The notes beneath the pieces are model-generated. The model saw only the letters and a program-made list of their open reading frames with translations, was not told where the DNA came from and did no database searches. Made by a program: the position numbers and the translations under genes. From an uncultured Flavobacteriales bacterium (lineage in GTDB: Bacteria > Bacteroidota > Bacteroidia > Flavobacteriales_D > Crocinitomicaceae): a DNA stretch of 64,000 bases. Below, in pieces: positions 1-8,591 of this stretch; the first letter of the stretch is position 1; each line of letters starts with the position of its first letter. The DNA lies in contig CAJXJK010000016.1 of assembly GCA_913054135.1 (NCBI GenBank), positions 62,001-126,000 on the forward strand, in the 5' to 3' direction.

Positions 1-27
1 AAAACGGCTAAGTAAAAATCAATTACT

Positions 28-59
28 AAAAAAACCCCGACACTCGATAGAGGTCAGGG
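28..59 (-). terminator. Rho-independent terminator after the TonB-family gene
   Basis: On the minus strand CCCTGAC (59-53) pairs with GTCGGGG (41-35) over seven base pairs including one G-U, with an 11-base loop, followed by seven T (34-28). It lies about 30 bases beyond the stop codon of the TonB-family gene. Confidence 0.7.
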
Positions 60-88
60 ATCAGATTGTTTAATGTTTTATTTAATTC

Positions 89-793
89 TTAGTGAAGAAC
101 GTAGTTAATTGGGATTGTGTATCTCACACGAACCTTTTTACCAGCTTGCTCTCCAGCTTTCCACTTTGGCATTTTACTTACAACTCTCATTGACTCTTGC
201 GTTAGCAATTCATGAGGTGATTGTAATCCTGTCACCTGGCAAATTGAACCGTCAGTGTTTACAACAAATTGTACGTAAGACAATCCTTGTATACCCATAT
301 CAGCACATAATTCAGGATATTGGATGTTAGAAGATAACCAAGCCATCATTGCAGCCTCTCCACCAGGAAACTCAGGATTTTCATCCACCCAGTCAAGAAC
401 TTCTCCGTCATCTGGCCCTTCAATTCCCATTCCTATTTCTCCGAAAGGATCAAAAGGACCTTCGTTCATAACGATTAATCCGTTATCAACAAATTGGGTG
501 TTACCCGGGATTATTTTGTTGTCAATTCTGAAAGAATCAACTTGACTAAGATCAACAATAGGAGTTGTTTCAACTTCTTGTTGTTCTTCTTTTTCTATCA
601 TTTCTTCATTGATTTCATCTTGAAGAACTGTTACACCTCCTTCGTCATCAAAGGCATATGTGTATTGGTCAGCCTGAACAGTTGTATATTCAAAGGCAGC
701 CAACACTAGTGAACCAGTCACTAGTAATCCGATTTGAAAAAAAGCGAAACGTTTTCTCTCCAAGTTTGCTTTTTTATTCTTTTTTGCGATCAT
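89..793 (-). CDS. TonB-family energy transducer (TonB C-terminal domain protein)
   Basis: This 234-residue protein has a short basic N-terminus, one membrane segment at about residues 21-38, an acidic linker and a TonB-type C-terminal domain from about residue 143. The domain carries the Bacteroidota-typical FPGGEAAMMAWLSSNIQYP opening and a YVQFVVNTDGSI core, and ends in a VRYTIPINYVL strand. TonB proteins sit in the inner membrane and pass proton-motive energy to outer-membrane receptors, while in this phylum many short versions are of unknown role. The periplasmic linker is short, so spanning the whole periplasm is not assured. No ExbB/ExbD genes are nearby. It is a single-gene unit with its own terminator. 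Confidence 0.82.
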   Translation of the reverse strand: MIAKKNKKANLERKRFAFFQIGLLVTGSLVLAAFEYTTVQADQYTYAFDDEGGVTVLQDEINEEMIEKEEQQEVETTPIVDLSQVDSFRIDNKIIPGNTQFVDNGLIVMNEGPFDPFGEIGMGIEGPDDGEVLDWVDENPEFPGGEAAMMAWLSSNIQYPELCADMGIQGLSYVQFVVNTDGSICQVTGLQSPHELLTQESMRVVSKMPKWKAGEQAGKKVRVRYTIPINYVLH

Positions 794-931
794 AATATTT
801 AGTTTTTGTTAAACAATCTGCTGAAGAAATTGCAACAGTTATGCCAAAATCATAAACACCTGACTTTCTGCGTGTTAAAAAGTTGTTAATGTTATTTTTT
901 TGTTAAAGAGATAGGTCGGATTAAACCTTTT

Positions 932-1372
932 TTAGACTTTTTCGCCTGTTCTCATCACGAAAGAAATTCCGTTCCCTGCTAAAACAAGAAGGCCAAGACA
1001 AATCCAAACAAAGCCCCACTGCGAGAAGTCGAAGAATACCGAATTTGAAAGTGTAAGAACATCTACCACCAAGATGATGAGTAATGCAATCATCAATGAA
1101 ACGGCAATGTTTTTGACTTTTTTCATAGCTGCCTTTTTGAAAATCACAATTTCAAAGATTAACATTCCCAATAGAAAAGGTAATGTAATCATGGCTGCAT
1201 AATATGATAAGGCAGGAACATCAGCCACATCTGAATAATAAAGTTTATCTACTTCATTGAGCTCAGTTATCAAGTAATTCTCATTCGCATTGAAAATTTT
1301 GATTCCAAAAAAGATCGAAACCAAGCATGTTAAAAATGCGAGAGCCATTATTATGAGGTGGTGTTTTCTCAT
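932..1372 (-). CDS. Hypothetical four-helix membrane protein
   Basis: This 146-residue protein is almost entirely hydrophobic, with four likely membrane helices (about residues 5-25, 57-75, 86-106 and 112-135) and short charged loops. I chose the ATG at 1372 because the reading frame upstream only offers a TTG at 1381. I do not recognise the family. It is transcribed away from the neighbouring Rid gene, and the 53 bases between the two starts must hold both promoters. It is followed at a distance of 138 bases by the TonB-family gene on the same strand, with no clear terminator between them. Confidence 0.6.
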   Translation of the reverse strand: MRKHHLIIMALAFLTCLVSIFFGIKIFNANENYLITELNEVDKLYYSDVADVPALSYYAAMITLPFLLGMLIFEIVIFKKAAMKKVKNIAVSLMIALLIILVVDVLTLSNSVFFDFSQWGFVWICLGLLVLAGNGISFVMRTGEKV

Positions 1373-1402
1373 GAAGAACAAATATAGCCAATTGCAAATG
1401 AT

Positions 1403-1410
1403 TATATTTG
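1403..1410 (+). promoter_or_regulatory. Bacteroidota -7 box (TATATTTG) for the Rid gene
   Basis: TATATTTG matches the Bacteroidota consensus TAnnTTTG and ends 15 bases before the ATG at 1426. I see no TTG at the expected -33 spacing. The TTG at 1408 that opens the reading frame is part of this box, which argues against it being a start codon. Confidence 0.45.
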
Positions 1411-1425
1411 CAGAAAAATTGCATC

Positions 1426-1854
1426 ATGTCAGAGAAAATAAATGCTGAAAATGCCCCAAAGCCTGTAGGACTATATCCTCATGCTAGAAAAGTGGGTGAT
1501 TTATTGTTCTTATCTGGTGTAGGACCAAGAGTTGCGGGATCAGATTCTAATGACTCAAATGTTCCTGGATTAGAATTAGACCACAATGGAAACTTCAAAG
1601 CTTTTGATTTTGAAGCACAATGTCGTCAAGTATTTGATAATGTAAATGCTGTTCTTGAAGCTTCAGGTTCGTCATGGGACAAACTAGTTGATGTGACCGT
1701 ATTTTTAGTAAATATGAAACGTGACTTTCACGTCTATAATAAAGTATACGCAGAGTATTTTAAAGACAATCAGCCTTGTAGAACAACTGTTGAAATTAGC
1801 AGTTTACCTACGCCAATTGCGATTGAATTAAAATGCATTGCTACAATAGATTAA
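1426..1854 (+). CDS. Rid/YjgF-family enamine or imine deaminase (2-aminomuconate deaminase-like)
   Basis: The 142-residue product is a full-length Rid-family protein. It has the opening PVGLYPHARKVGDLLFLSG, the central AVLEASGSSWDKLVDVTVFL region and the terminal region with Arg in QPCRTTVEISSLP, where family members bind the substrate carboxylate. The PHARKVGDLLFLSGVGPR version of the N-terminal part resembles the 2-aminomuconate deaminase branch of the kynurenine pathway more than housekeeping RidA, but no other kynurenine genes are in the window. Rid proteins are cytoplasmic trimers that hydrolyse reactive imines. I chose the ATG at 1426 over the upstream TTG because the TTG lies in a -7 box. 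The TPR membrane gene starts 9 bases downstream. Confidence 0.85.
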   Translation: MSEKINAENAPKPVGLYPHARKVGDLLFLSGVGPRVAGSDSNDSNVPGLELDHNGNFKAFDFEAQCRQVFDNVNAVLEASGSSWDKLVDVTVFLVNMKRDFHVYNKVYAEYFKDNQPCRTTVEISSLPTPIAIELKCIATID

Positions 1855-1863
1855 ACAAAAACA

Positions 1864-2448
1864 ATGATTGGATTAATAATTAAACTCGCTCTTTCTTTAG
1901 GGTCAATCGGATTCACTGCCTGGCTTTTTGCTACAGGATCTTGGGGATGGGGAATCGTTTTCATTTTCGTGACAGCAGTAGTTGTCTTATCAATTTTTAG
2001 AAACCAAAACATTCTTTTAGCTGCGCTTCAAATGAGACAGCAAAATGTTGCTAAGGCTCAAAAATATTTAAGCAGAATTAAACAACCTCAATACCTAATA
2101 AGAGGTCAAAGATCTTACTTCTTTTATTTATCTGCTTTGGTAAATCAAGAGTCAGTTAAGATGTCTGCTACTGAAGCTAACTTGCGTAAAGCATTGAATA
2201 TCGGATTAAATAAAGATCATGATCAGGCAATGGCAAAGATTAATATTGCTGCTATTTGCATGCAAACGGGAAGAAGACGTGAAGCTGAGACTTTACTTTC
2301 TGAAGCTAAAAAACTAGATACCAAAGGTGTTATGTCTGAATACATCAAAGGTCTTAAAAAGCAAATGGGTAGAACAACTTCTCGTAATCAAATGAGAATG
2401 GCCCAAATGAATAAAGGAAAGAAGGTAGCTAGTAAGAAGCAGAGGTAA
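1864..2448 (+). CDS. Membrane-anchored protein with TPR-like helices
   Basis: The 194-residue protein has two membrane helices near the N-terminus (about residues 4-22 and 26-44), then a helical region with two or three degenerate TPR motifs (for example ATEANLRKALNIGL and GRRREAETLLSEAKKL) and a very basic tail ending KGKKVASKKQR. It follows the Rid gene by 9 bases, so the two are probably co-transcribed. TPR proteins usually hold protein complexes together, and I cannot name a partner. The basic tail could contact nucleic acid or the membrane surface. Confidence 0.65.
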   Translation: MIGLIIKLALSLGSIGFTAWLFATGSWGWGIVFIFVTAVVVLSIFRNQNILLAALQMRQQNVAKAQKYLSRIKQPQYLIRGQRSYFFYLSALVNQESVKMSATEANLRKALNIGLNKDHDQAMAKINIAAICMQTGRRREAETLLSEAKKLDTKGVMSEYIKGLKKQMGRTTSRNQMRMAQMNKGKKVASKKQR

Positions 2449-2483
2449 TCTAACCTTAGCATTTATTTCTCAATTCTAACTGG

Positions 2484-2565
2484 TGTCAGTCTGAGCTTGT
2501 CGAAGACTTGCTCATTACAACGAATTGCACGATTTCATCCACACTTCGACAGGCTCAGTGTGACA
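2484..2565. repeat. Inverted pair of a dispersed palindromic repeat
   Basis: The left arm (2484-2507) and the reverse complement of the right arm (2542-2565) share 19 of 24 bases, including CTGAGC, a T/C position and TGTCGAAG. They enclose a 34-base spacer. The pair sits between two convergent genes, so it could act as a bidirectional terminator if transcribed. The same CTGAGC(C/T)TGTCGAAG core recurs near 22370 and 51970. Confidence 0.8.
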
Positions 2566-2611
2566 ATCTATAAATGCATTGACGATTACGTTTTGTACAG
2601 CATCTTATCCC

Positions 2612-5600
2612 TTAAAGCGCTCCTTGAATCAATTCTCCTGGTCTAAGACCATTCATGTTTAAAGTCAATCTTATTTTTGACCAGTACTTTGTTCCTGCCG
2701 GATAAGAGTTCTTCAAATTGTCTGATTCTAAGAATGGGAAATAGACTCCGAACGATTCTCCGAATCTGATTCCAGCCCCCGCATCATAAACTGTTTCCAT
2801 TGTTCCGGCATTATCAAACATTCCGAAATCCCCGTAAAGAACAAATGGTACATAAGGAATATGGAACACCAAATTTGAGCCGAAGATCATACCGTTAGAA
2901 GTACCATATGAAGAAGTCGTTTTAAACCCACCTTGGTTTTCAATTCTCTGATTTCCATAAATGCCCGAAGTCTCATTTCTACCCATCATCCAATGCTCGT
3001 ACAATACATCTTGAGTTCCTGATTGGCCTCCTAACGACATTCCGTATCTAGCATTTTGCATGCCTGAAGTCATTAGGTTTTGACCAATATGAGCTCTTAC
3101 CTCTAATTGCTTTCTTTGTTCAGGCCAGTAAGTAAACTTATAATCTAAAGTGAGGTGAGCATTCAGAGCTTGACCGGTTAAGTTCGCTAGACCTGCATTT
3201 GAATCATAGTTGAAGTAGTCAAATCTCGCGTTGGTTGAAAATTCATTTCTTCTCTTTTTGTATTTGAAATTGTAATTCAAATATCCTCCCATTGTAGTAT
3301 TACTATATAAGTTACCATCTTCTAAAACATAAGCCCCTTGCAATTTTAAAGTTTGCTTGTAGAACTTTCTTACATCAGGTTTACCCAATTTGAATGTGGC
3401 ATAAGGTTGAAAAGCATAATATGTTCCTCTTGGTGATGTCAATGAATCAGGAGCAGATCCCAATCCATGTCCAAAGGTCTTAGCGCCCAAACCAAGCGTA
3501 ATCATTTTAATATGTTTTGCCGGCACCCAAGAATAATTAATGTCTCCAAATCCTGCCAAGTTTTTACGCCCAATTGAGAACATTGGAGCTACCGTATATT
3601 CAAATTTATTCTTTGGTAATGTTTGATTGTGAATTAGAATTCCGATCATGAATCTATCATACTTATTACCACCGAGCGCAGGTGACATCCACATCTGATT
3701 TTTATCTCCTTCATTATCACCAAACAAAAATTCAACTTTCATTGGTTCAACCCTTTTGAAGAGACCTTTATCTTTCCAATAGTTGTTATTTCGGTTTAAA
3801 TCAGGCATTTGTTTACCGGCATCAATTACAAACTCGTCAAGCGTTTTACCATCAAAATGCACTGATCCTTCTGAGCCTCTTTCAACCCATTTGCTTTCAA
3901 CGAGCTTACCAAATCTGAATGCGTCAACTCTCACAGGACAATCAATTTGACCAACATTTCTCACGCTCACAGTAAAGCCTTTATCATCAGCTTTCACACT
4001 TGATATTTTGTAATCAATTTGTTTGGTTGTTTGAATGATATCCGTGAAAAACCATTCTAAATCTTTACCACTAGATTTCTCTAAGGCCGTTTTTAAATCT
4101 TCAGGTTGAGGATGCTTAAATTCCCATTCGTCATAATAAGCACTCATGGCCTTATCAAAATCTTCATCTCCTAAATAGTCTTTCAAATAAGTGAACACTA
4201 AACCGGTTTTTGCATAAACGATTGCTCCGTAATTAGTAGGGGTGTAATCAGCCGAATGCAATTCAATAGGCTGATCAATACCAAACTCGGCCGTCATGTT
4301 ATAAGTGATGTCATTCATATCATGATGAGATAAATGCTCAAGGTGTACCTTATCTGCAAAGCCCATCATCATGTCTGATAACCTAGTGTTTTTAGGATAT
4401 TTTGTTTGAATATATCTTACCTCATTCAATGTGTTAAGACCTTCATCCATCCAGGCGTGCTCTCTTTCATTTGACCCTAATTGACCATAAAACCAGTTGT
4501 GACCAACTTCGTGAACTATCACCACTTCTAATTGCTCTTTTGATTGTGCATTACCAATTACTGTTACGTTCGGGTATTCCATTCCACCACCAGCAGATAT
4601 TGTTCCGTCAACCGCTGTTACATTATTATAAGGATAGTCTCCATTCCACTTTGAATAATAATAAACCCCATCATGCAAATACTCACCTGCAAATTGCCAG
4701 GTTGTGTGATGATAAGGAACAAACATTGCCCATGTGGTTACTTTTCTTTTTGAGTGAGGAAGCTCAACTTCTCCTTTTAAAATTTCAAATCTCTTATCAG
4801 CAAACCAAGCAAAGTCGTGGACGTTTGATTGGGTATATCTCACAGTTTTCATTTCGGTAGCTGACTCAGGGAATTCATCTGCACCACCAAATCCTTTTTT
4901 GGCTTTTGAAAAAGATCCATCTTCTATTTTCTTAGCCGTCTCAGCAGCTTTTGTTGTCATGAATTCTAACTCTTCAGGTGTTTGACAATCTCCAGTTGAA
5001 CCCACCACATAGTTTTTCGGAACCGTAATTGAAACGTCAAATGATCCGTATTCAGAGTAGAACTCACCTTGCGTTAAGTAAGGCATCTCGTTCCAACCAT
5101 TCTTGTCAAATACTGCAGGCTTAGGATACCATTGAGTAATCTGAAATGATTCGCCTACATGTCCCAATCTTGAAATATCTCCCGAAGGAATTTTTACTTT
5201 AAAAGGAGTTGAAACTTTCATTTTTTCTCCTGGTTTTAAAACAGAGTTTAAATGTAAAACAGCAATGTCAATATGATCTGGATGATATTCCCACTTAGCT
5301 TCCAATCCATCAACTTTAAAATCTAAAGAATCAATCCAACCTAAATCTTCAGGCTCAGCAAATTGCATTGAATTGTTATTCATATCGATCAACTGATGAG
5401 CAAGAGCCGTTTCAGTATTCTTATAGGCATTAGGCCAAATATGAATGTAAATTTTGTCAAGCGCAGTTCCTGAATTATTGATATATTCAAATTCTTCAAA
5501 GGCTGATAAAGTATTGTCTTTATCATTCAAAGTCACATCAATTTTATAGTTGACTTCTTGTTGAAAATAGGTTTGACTGAATGTTAGTGTGCTAGCAAAT

Positions 5601-5629
5601 AAGCCGAATGCAAGAATCGCTTTTTTCAT
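2612..5629 (-). CDS. M1-family zinc metallopeptidase with C-terminal barrel-like region
   Basis: This 1005-residue exported protein begins with a signal peptide (cleavage after about residue 19). The M1 peptidase part spans about residues 20-540 and shows the zinc site HEVGH (His373, Glu374, His377) with Glu396 nineteen residues on, and an exopeptidase-loop equivalent GGGMEYPN near residue 350. The last 350 residues are rich in alternating strands and aromatic residues (for example GGYLNYNFKYKKRRNEF) and resemble an outer-membrane barrel. A cell-surface aminopeptidase tethered through its own barrel is the likely picture. Ordinary M1 enzymes lack this C-terminal part. It is monocistronic, converging on the TPR membrane gene. 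Confidence 0.85.
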   Translation of the reverse strand: MKKAILAFGLFASTLTFSQTYFQQEVNYKIDVTLNDKDNTLSAFEEFEYINNSGTALDKIYIHIWPNAYKNTETALAHQLIDMNNNSMQFAEPEDLGWIDSLDFKVDGLEAKWEYHPDHIDIAVLHLNSVLKPGEKMKVSTPFKVKIPSGDISRLGHVGESFQITQWYPKPAVFDKNGWNEMPYLTQGEFYSEYGSFDVSITVPKNYVVGSTGDCQTPEELEFMTTKAAETAKKIEDGSFSKAKKGFGGADEFPESATEMKTVRYTQSNVHDFAWFADKRFEILKGEVELPHSKRKVTTWAMFVPYHHTTWQFAGEYLHDGVYYYSKWNGDYPYNNVTAVDGTISAGGGMEYPNVTVIGNAQSKEQLEVVIVHEVGHNWFYGQLGSNEREHAWMDEGLNTLNEVRYIQTKYPKNTRLSDMMMGFADKVHLEHLSHHDMNDITYNMTAEFGIDQPIELHSADYTPTNYGAIVYAKTGLVFTYLKDYLGDEDFDKAMSAYYDEWEFKHPQPEDLKTALEKSSGKDLEWFFTDIIQTTKQIDYKISSVKADDKGFTVSVRNVGQIDCPVRVDAFRFGKLVESKWVERGSEGSVHFDGKTLDEFVIDAGKQMPDLNRNNNYWKDKGLFKRVEPMKVEFLFGDNEGDKNQMWMSPALGGNKYDRFMIGILIHNQTLPKNKFEYTVAPMFSIGRKNLAGFGDINYSWVPAKHIKMITLGLGAKTFGHGLGSAPDSLTSPRGTYYAFQPYATFKLGKPDVRKFYKQTLKLQGAYVLEDGNLYSNTTMGGYLNYNFKYKKRRNEFSTNARFDYFNYDSNAGLANLTGQALNAHLTLDYKFTYWPEQRKQLEVRAHIGQNLMTSGMQNARYGMSLGGQSGTQDVLYEHWMMGRNETSGIYGNQRIENQGGFKTTSSYGTSNGMIFGSNLVFHIPYVPFVLYGDFGMFDNAGTMETVYDAGAGIRFGESFGVYFPFLESDNLKNSYPAGTKYWSKIRLTLNMNGLRPGELIQGAL

Positions 5630-5658
5630 TGGGAATAATTTAATGGCTGAAAGATAGC

Positions 5659-5666
5659 TATATTTG
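5659..5666 (+). promoter_or_regulatory. -7 box (TATATTTG) upstream of the DUF255 lipoprotein gene
   Basis: TATATTTG fits TAnnTTTG and ends 43 bases before the ATG at 5710, leaving a leader of about 35 bases. No TTG is found at the -33 spacing. A near match on the opposite strand (TATCTTTC, 5657-5650) could serve the divergent peptidase gene. Confidence 0.4.
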
Positions 5667-5709
5667 AAGAAACCGTAAGTCTTTATTTATTAGAGGTTGC
5701 AGAGCAGTT

Positions 5710-7809
5710 ATGACCGTCCAAAATCAAATATTAAAAGTACTCCTGATATTTCTTTTGGCCTCCTGCGCCGAGGGTCAAAAAACGAATGACAAATTGGAAA
5801 AAGAGAAGCACAAATTCACCAACTCATTAATTGACGAAAGCAGCCCATACCTTTTGCAGCATGCTCACAACCCGGTAAATTGGATGCCTTGGGGAGATGA
5901 AGCTTTTGAAAAAGCAAAGAAAGAAGATAAGTTAGTTTTAGTAAGTATCGGTTATAGCTCCTGCCATTGGTGTCATGTAATGGAACATGAGAGTTTTGAA
6001 AACGAGGCGGTTGCTGAAATTATGAATAAAAACTTCGTTTGTATAAAGGTTGACCGAGAGGAACGTCCGGATGTTGATCAGGTTTACATGACAGCAGTAC
6101 AGCTCATGACTAATCAGGGAGGATGGCCATTAAATTGCTTCACGCTTTCAGATGGAAGACCTGTTTTTGGTGGAACCTATTTTTCAAAAAACAAATGGAT
6201 AGATGTTCTTGACAAATTGCAGCAGTCATATGTGAATGACAAAAGCAAAGTCATAGAATATGCAGATAATCTAACGCAGGGAATTCAAACATCTGAACTC
6301 ATTACGGTCAAAGAAGAAGCTAAGGCATTCAAAACTGAAAAGCTTGACGAATTGGTTTCTAAATGGACTGCCTCATTTGATAATATGAAGGGAGGACCCA
6401 ACAGAGCTCCGAAATTTCCTTTACCTAACAACTATGACTTTTTGATGCAATATGCATATCAAACAAATAATGTAGAAGTGATGAATCATGTTGATTTGAC
6501 TTTACAAAAAATGGCATTTGGCGGCATCTATGATCAAGTTGGTGGAGGATTTGCCAGATACTCAACTGATGAGGCCTGGCGAGTTCCACACTTTGAAAAA
6601 ATGCTCTATGATAATGCCCAATTGGTGAGCCTTTATTCACACGCTTATCAAAGAACTAAAAATCCGCTTTATAAAGAAATTGTATATCAAACCTTAGAGT
6701 GGGTAGATCGTGAAATGACAACAAAATATGGCTCATTCTACTCTGCCCTAGATGCTGATTCAGAAGGTGAAGAAGGCAAATATTACGTTTGGACAAAAGA
6801 AGAACTCAAATCAACTTTAAAGGATGATTACGATTTTGTAAAAGAGTATTATAATATCAACTCTTACGGCCTTTGGGAAGGGAATTACATCCTGACAAGA
6901 GACAAAGCAGATTCATTGTTTTATGAATCAATGGGCAAAGAAGAATTTAGAGCAAAAGTTGACAAGATAAACCTTAAGCTATTATTGAAACGAGCCAAAA
7001 GAGAAAGACCAGGATTAGATGATAAAAGTTTAACTGCTTGGAACGCAATGATGACCGTTGGATACCTTGATGCTTATCAAGCTTTTGGAGACGAAACATT
7101 CTTTAAACAAGCTATGGACAATAAAGACTGGCTTGAAAAAAATCAAATTGAGAAAGACTTTAAATTGCTGCATACTTTCAAGAATGGGAAGAGCAAAATT
7201 GATGGCTTTTTGGATGATTACTCATCAGTGATTGAGATGTACATAAAGCTTTACGAAGTAACTTTTGATGAGGCCTATTTAGATCAAGCAACTGGATTAA
7301 CGGAATACACCATAAAGCATTTTGAAGATGAGCAAAGTGGTATGTTCTTTTTTACATCAGATGAGAGCAGTGATTTGGTGGCCAGAAAAATGGAATTGTC
7401 TGATAATGTGATTCCTGCAAGTAACTCAATTATGGCCAAGAATCTTATGAAGTTAGGAGTCTTGTTAGACAATGCAGATTATACATCTAAGTCAAAACAA
7501 ATGCTGGCAAATGTATATGATGAGATGCACACTTACGGATCAGCCTATTCAAACTGGGGCTTATTATGTTTGTCTCTGAGTGAATCGTATTACGAAGTTG
7601 CGATAACAGGAGATGGATATTCAGACTTATTGAATCAGATGAATAAAATGTATCTGCCAAACAAAATAGTAATGGGCGGAAATGAGCCCAGCAAATTACC
7701 GCTACTAGAAGGCAAATTTGTGGGAGAAACTACTATCTTTGTTTGTGTAGACAAGGCTTGTCAAATGCCCGTCAACAATATTTCAGACGCTATTAAGCAA
7801 ATGAAATAA
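5710..7809 (+). CDS. DUF255 thioredoxin-fold lipoprotein (YyaL/SPATA20 family)
   Basis: The 699-residue protein belongs to the YyaL/SPATA20 family. After the family opening [14 protein letters not shown] comes a thioredoxin-like domain with C85-H-W-C88 ([14 protein letters not shown]), then a long alpha-helical toroid similar to the GlcNAc epimerase fold (about residues 210-690). Its N-terminus is a lipoprotein signal with lipobox LLASC (Cys19), so the protein is probably attached to a membrane outside the cytoplasm. Many relatives appear to be cytosolic. The family reaction is not established, and a redox or sugar-related role has been suggested. Length and motifs are complete. The gene is alone between a divergent peptidase gene and the DUF4290 gene. 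Confidence 0.85.
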   Translation: MTVQNQILKVLLIFLLASCAEGQKTNDKLEKEKHKFTNSLIDESSPYLLQHAHNPVNWMPWGDEAFEKAKKEDKLVLVSIGYSSCHWCHVMEHESFENEAVAEIMNKNFVCIKVDREERPDVDQVYMTAVQLMTNQGGWPLNCFTLSDGRPVFGGTYFSKNKWIDVLDKLQQSYVNDKSKVIEYADNLTQGIQTSELITVKEEAKAFKTEKLDELVSKWTASFDNMKGGPNRAPKFPLPNNYDFLMQYAYQTNNVEVMNHVDLTLQKMAFGGIYDQVGGGFARYSTDEAWRVPHFEKMLYDNAQLVSLYSHAYQRTKNPLYKEIVYQTLEWVDREMTTKYGSFYSALDADSEGEEGKYYVWTKEELKSTLKDDYDFVKEYYNINSYGLWEGNYILTRDKADSLFYESMGKEEFRAKVDKINLKLLLKRAKRERPGLDDKSLTAWNAMMTVGYLDAYQAFGDETFFKQAMDNKDWLEKNQIEKDFKLLHTFKNGKSKIDGFLDDYSSVIEMYIKLYEVTFDEAYLDQATGLTEYTIKHFEDEQSGMFFFTSDESSDLVARKMELSDNVIPASNSIMAKNLMKLGVLLDNADYTSKSKQMLANVYDEMHTYGSAYSNWGLLCLSLSESYYEVAITGDGYSDLLNQMNKMYLPNKIVMGGNEPSKLPLLEGKFVGETTIFVCVDKACQMPVNNISDAIKQMK

Positions 7810-7841
7810 TCTTATTGAGAAGTAAATCATTAAAAAAACCA

Positions 7842-7881
7842 TGTTGATTACTGAGGGAAAGCTCCCTTATCTGACTCAACA
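7842..7881. other. Nested hairpin between the DUF255 and DUF4290 genes
   Basis: TGTTGA (7842-7847) pairs with TCAACA (7876-7881) and encloses a second hairpin in which TGAGGGA (7852-7858) pairs with TCCCTTA (7863-7869) around the loop AAGC. No T run follows on the plus strand. On the minus strand seven T follow after three bases, but no minus-strand gene is present. It may end the upstream transcript or shield the next promoter. Confidence 0.4.
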
Positions 7882-7888
7882 AAAAGCT

Positions 7889-7896
7889 TATTTTTG
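7889..7896 (+). promoter_or_regulatory. -7 box (TATTTTTG) directly before the DUF4290 gene
   Basis: TATTTTTG fits TAnnTTTG but ends only five bases before the ATG at 7902, so a transcript from here would be nearly leaderless. It follows the hairpin at 7842-7881. No -33 TTG is seen. Confidence 0.3.
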
Positions 7897-7901
7897 AACA
7901 T

Positions 7902-8585
7902 ATGCAAAATCAAGGAGCATTAGAATATAATACTGAACGACCAAAAATGTTGATTCCTGAATACGGAAGAAACGTACAAAAAATGATTGGTCATGCCTTA
8001 TCGCTAGAAGATAGAGAAGAGAGAAATAAGGTAGCAAAAGCTATTATTAAAGTGATGGGAGAATTGAACCCACACTTGAGAGATGTAGAAGAGTACAAAC
8101 CAAAACTATGGACACATCTTTTTATCATGTCTGATTTTCAATTGGATGTTGACTCTCCTTATCCTTTGCCAGAACCAGAGAAATTAGCTGCTCCACCTAA
8201 CAAGGTAGATTATCCTCAATCAAAAATCAAAGTAGGTCACTACGGTAAAACTGTTGAGACTATGATTGGCATTGCATGCGCAATGGAAAAAGGTGAAGAG
8301 AGAACTGCTTTAGAAAAATATTGTGCATCTCTAATGAAGAGATTCCACTTAACATTCAACTCAACTTCAGTTGAGGACACTACGATTCTTGCTCACTTAT
8401 CAAAATTATCTGATGGTGCTATTCAATTGTCTGACCCTTCGTTTTTACCAAACACCAATGAAATTGTAAGAGCAAATGGTGGTAAACTCAGCAATGAGAT
8501 TAAGAGCAAAAGCAACAACAAGAACAGAAACAACAAGAATCGCAACAACAAAAACAGAAACAATAAGAACCGAAAACGCTACTAA
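7902..8585 (+). CDS. DUF4290-family protein with Asn/Lys/Arg repeat tail
   Basis: The 227-residue protein matches the DUF4290 family of Bacteroidota, a cytoplasmic alpha-helical protein of unknown function usually encoded next to murA. Two similar halves are visible: LIPEYGRNVQKMIGHALSLED (near residue 17) and KVGHYGKTVETMIGIACAMEK (near residue 107). This suggests an internal duplication. The tail consists of four copies of the pentapeptide NNKNR and is strongly basic, which may bind RNA or DNA. murA starts six bases after the stop, so the two are probably one operon. The pairing hints at a role in cell-wall synthesis, which is inference. Confidence 0.85.
   Translation: MQNQGALEYNTERPKMLIPEYGRNVQKMIGHALSLEDREERNKVAKAIIKVMGELNPHLRDVEEYKPKLWTHLFIMSDFQLDVDSPYPLPEPEKLAAPPNKVDYPQSKIKVGHYGKTVETMIGIACAMEKGEERTALEKYCASLMKRFHLTFNSTSVEDTTILAHLSKLSDGAIQLSDPSFLPNTNEIVRANGGKLSNEIKSKSNNKNRNNKNRNNKNRNNKNRKRY
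8514..8573 (+). repeat. Four 15-bp tandem repeats coding for NNKNR
   Basis: Four consecutive 15-bp units (starting 8514, 8529, 8544 and 8559) encode Asn-Asn-Lys-Asn-Arg with synonymous differences such as AGA/CGC/CGA for Arg. The unit length keeps the frame, so copy changes would only lengthen or shorten the basic tail. Confidence 0.9.
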
Positions 8586-8591
8586 AAAACT

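Noticed and set aside
4471-4860. Plus-strand frame of 129 codons inside the M1 peptidase gene
   Set aside because: It is antisense to the zinc-site region of a clear peptidase and has no domain or promoter of its own.
8514-8573. Short tandem repeat as a phase-variation switch
   Set aside because: The unit is 15 bp, so slippage keeps the frame and cannot turn the gene off.
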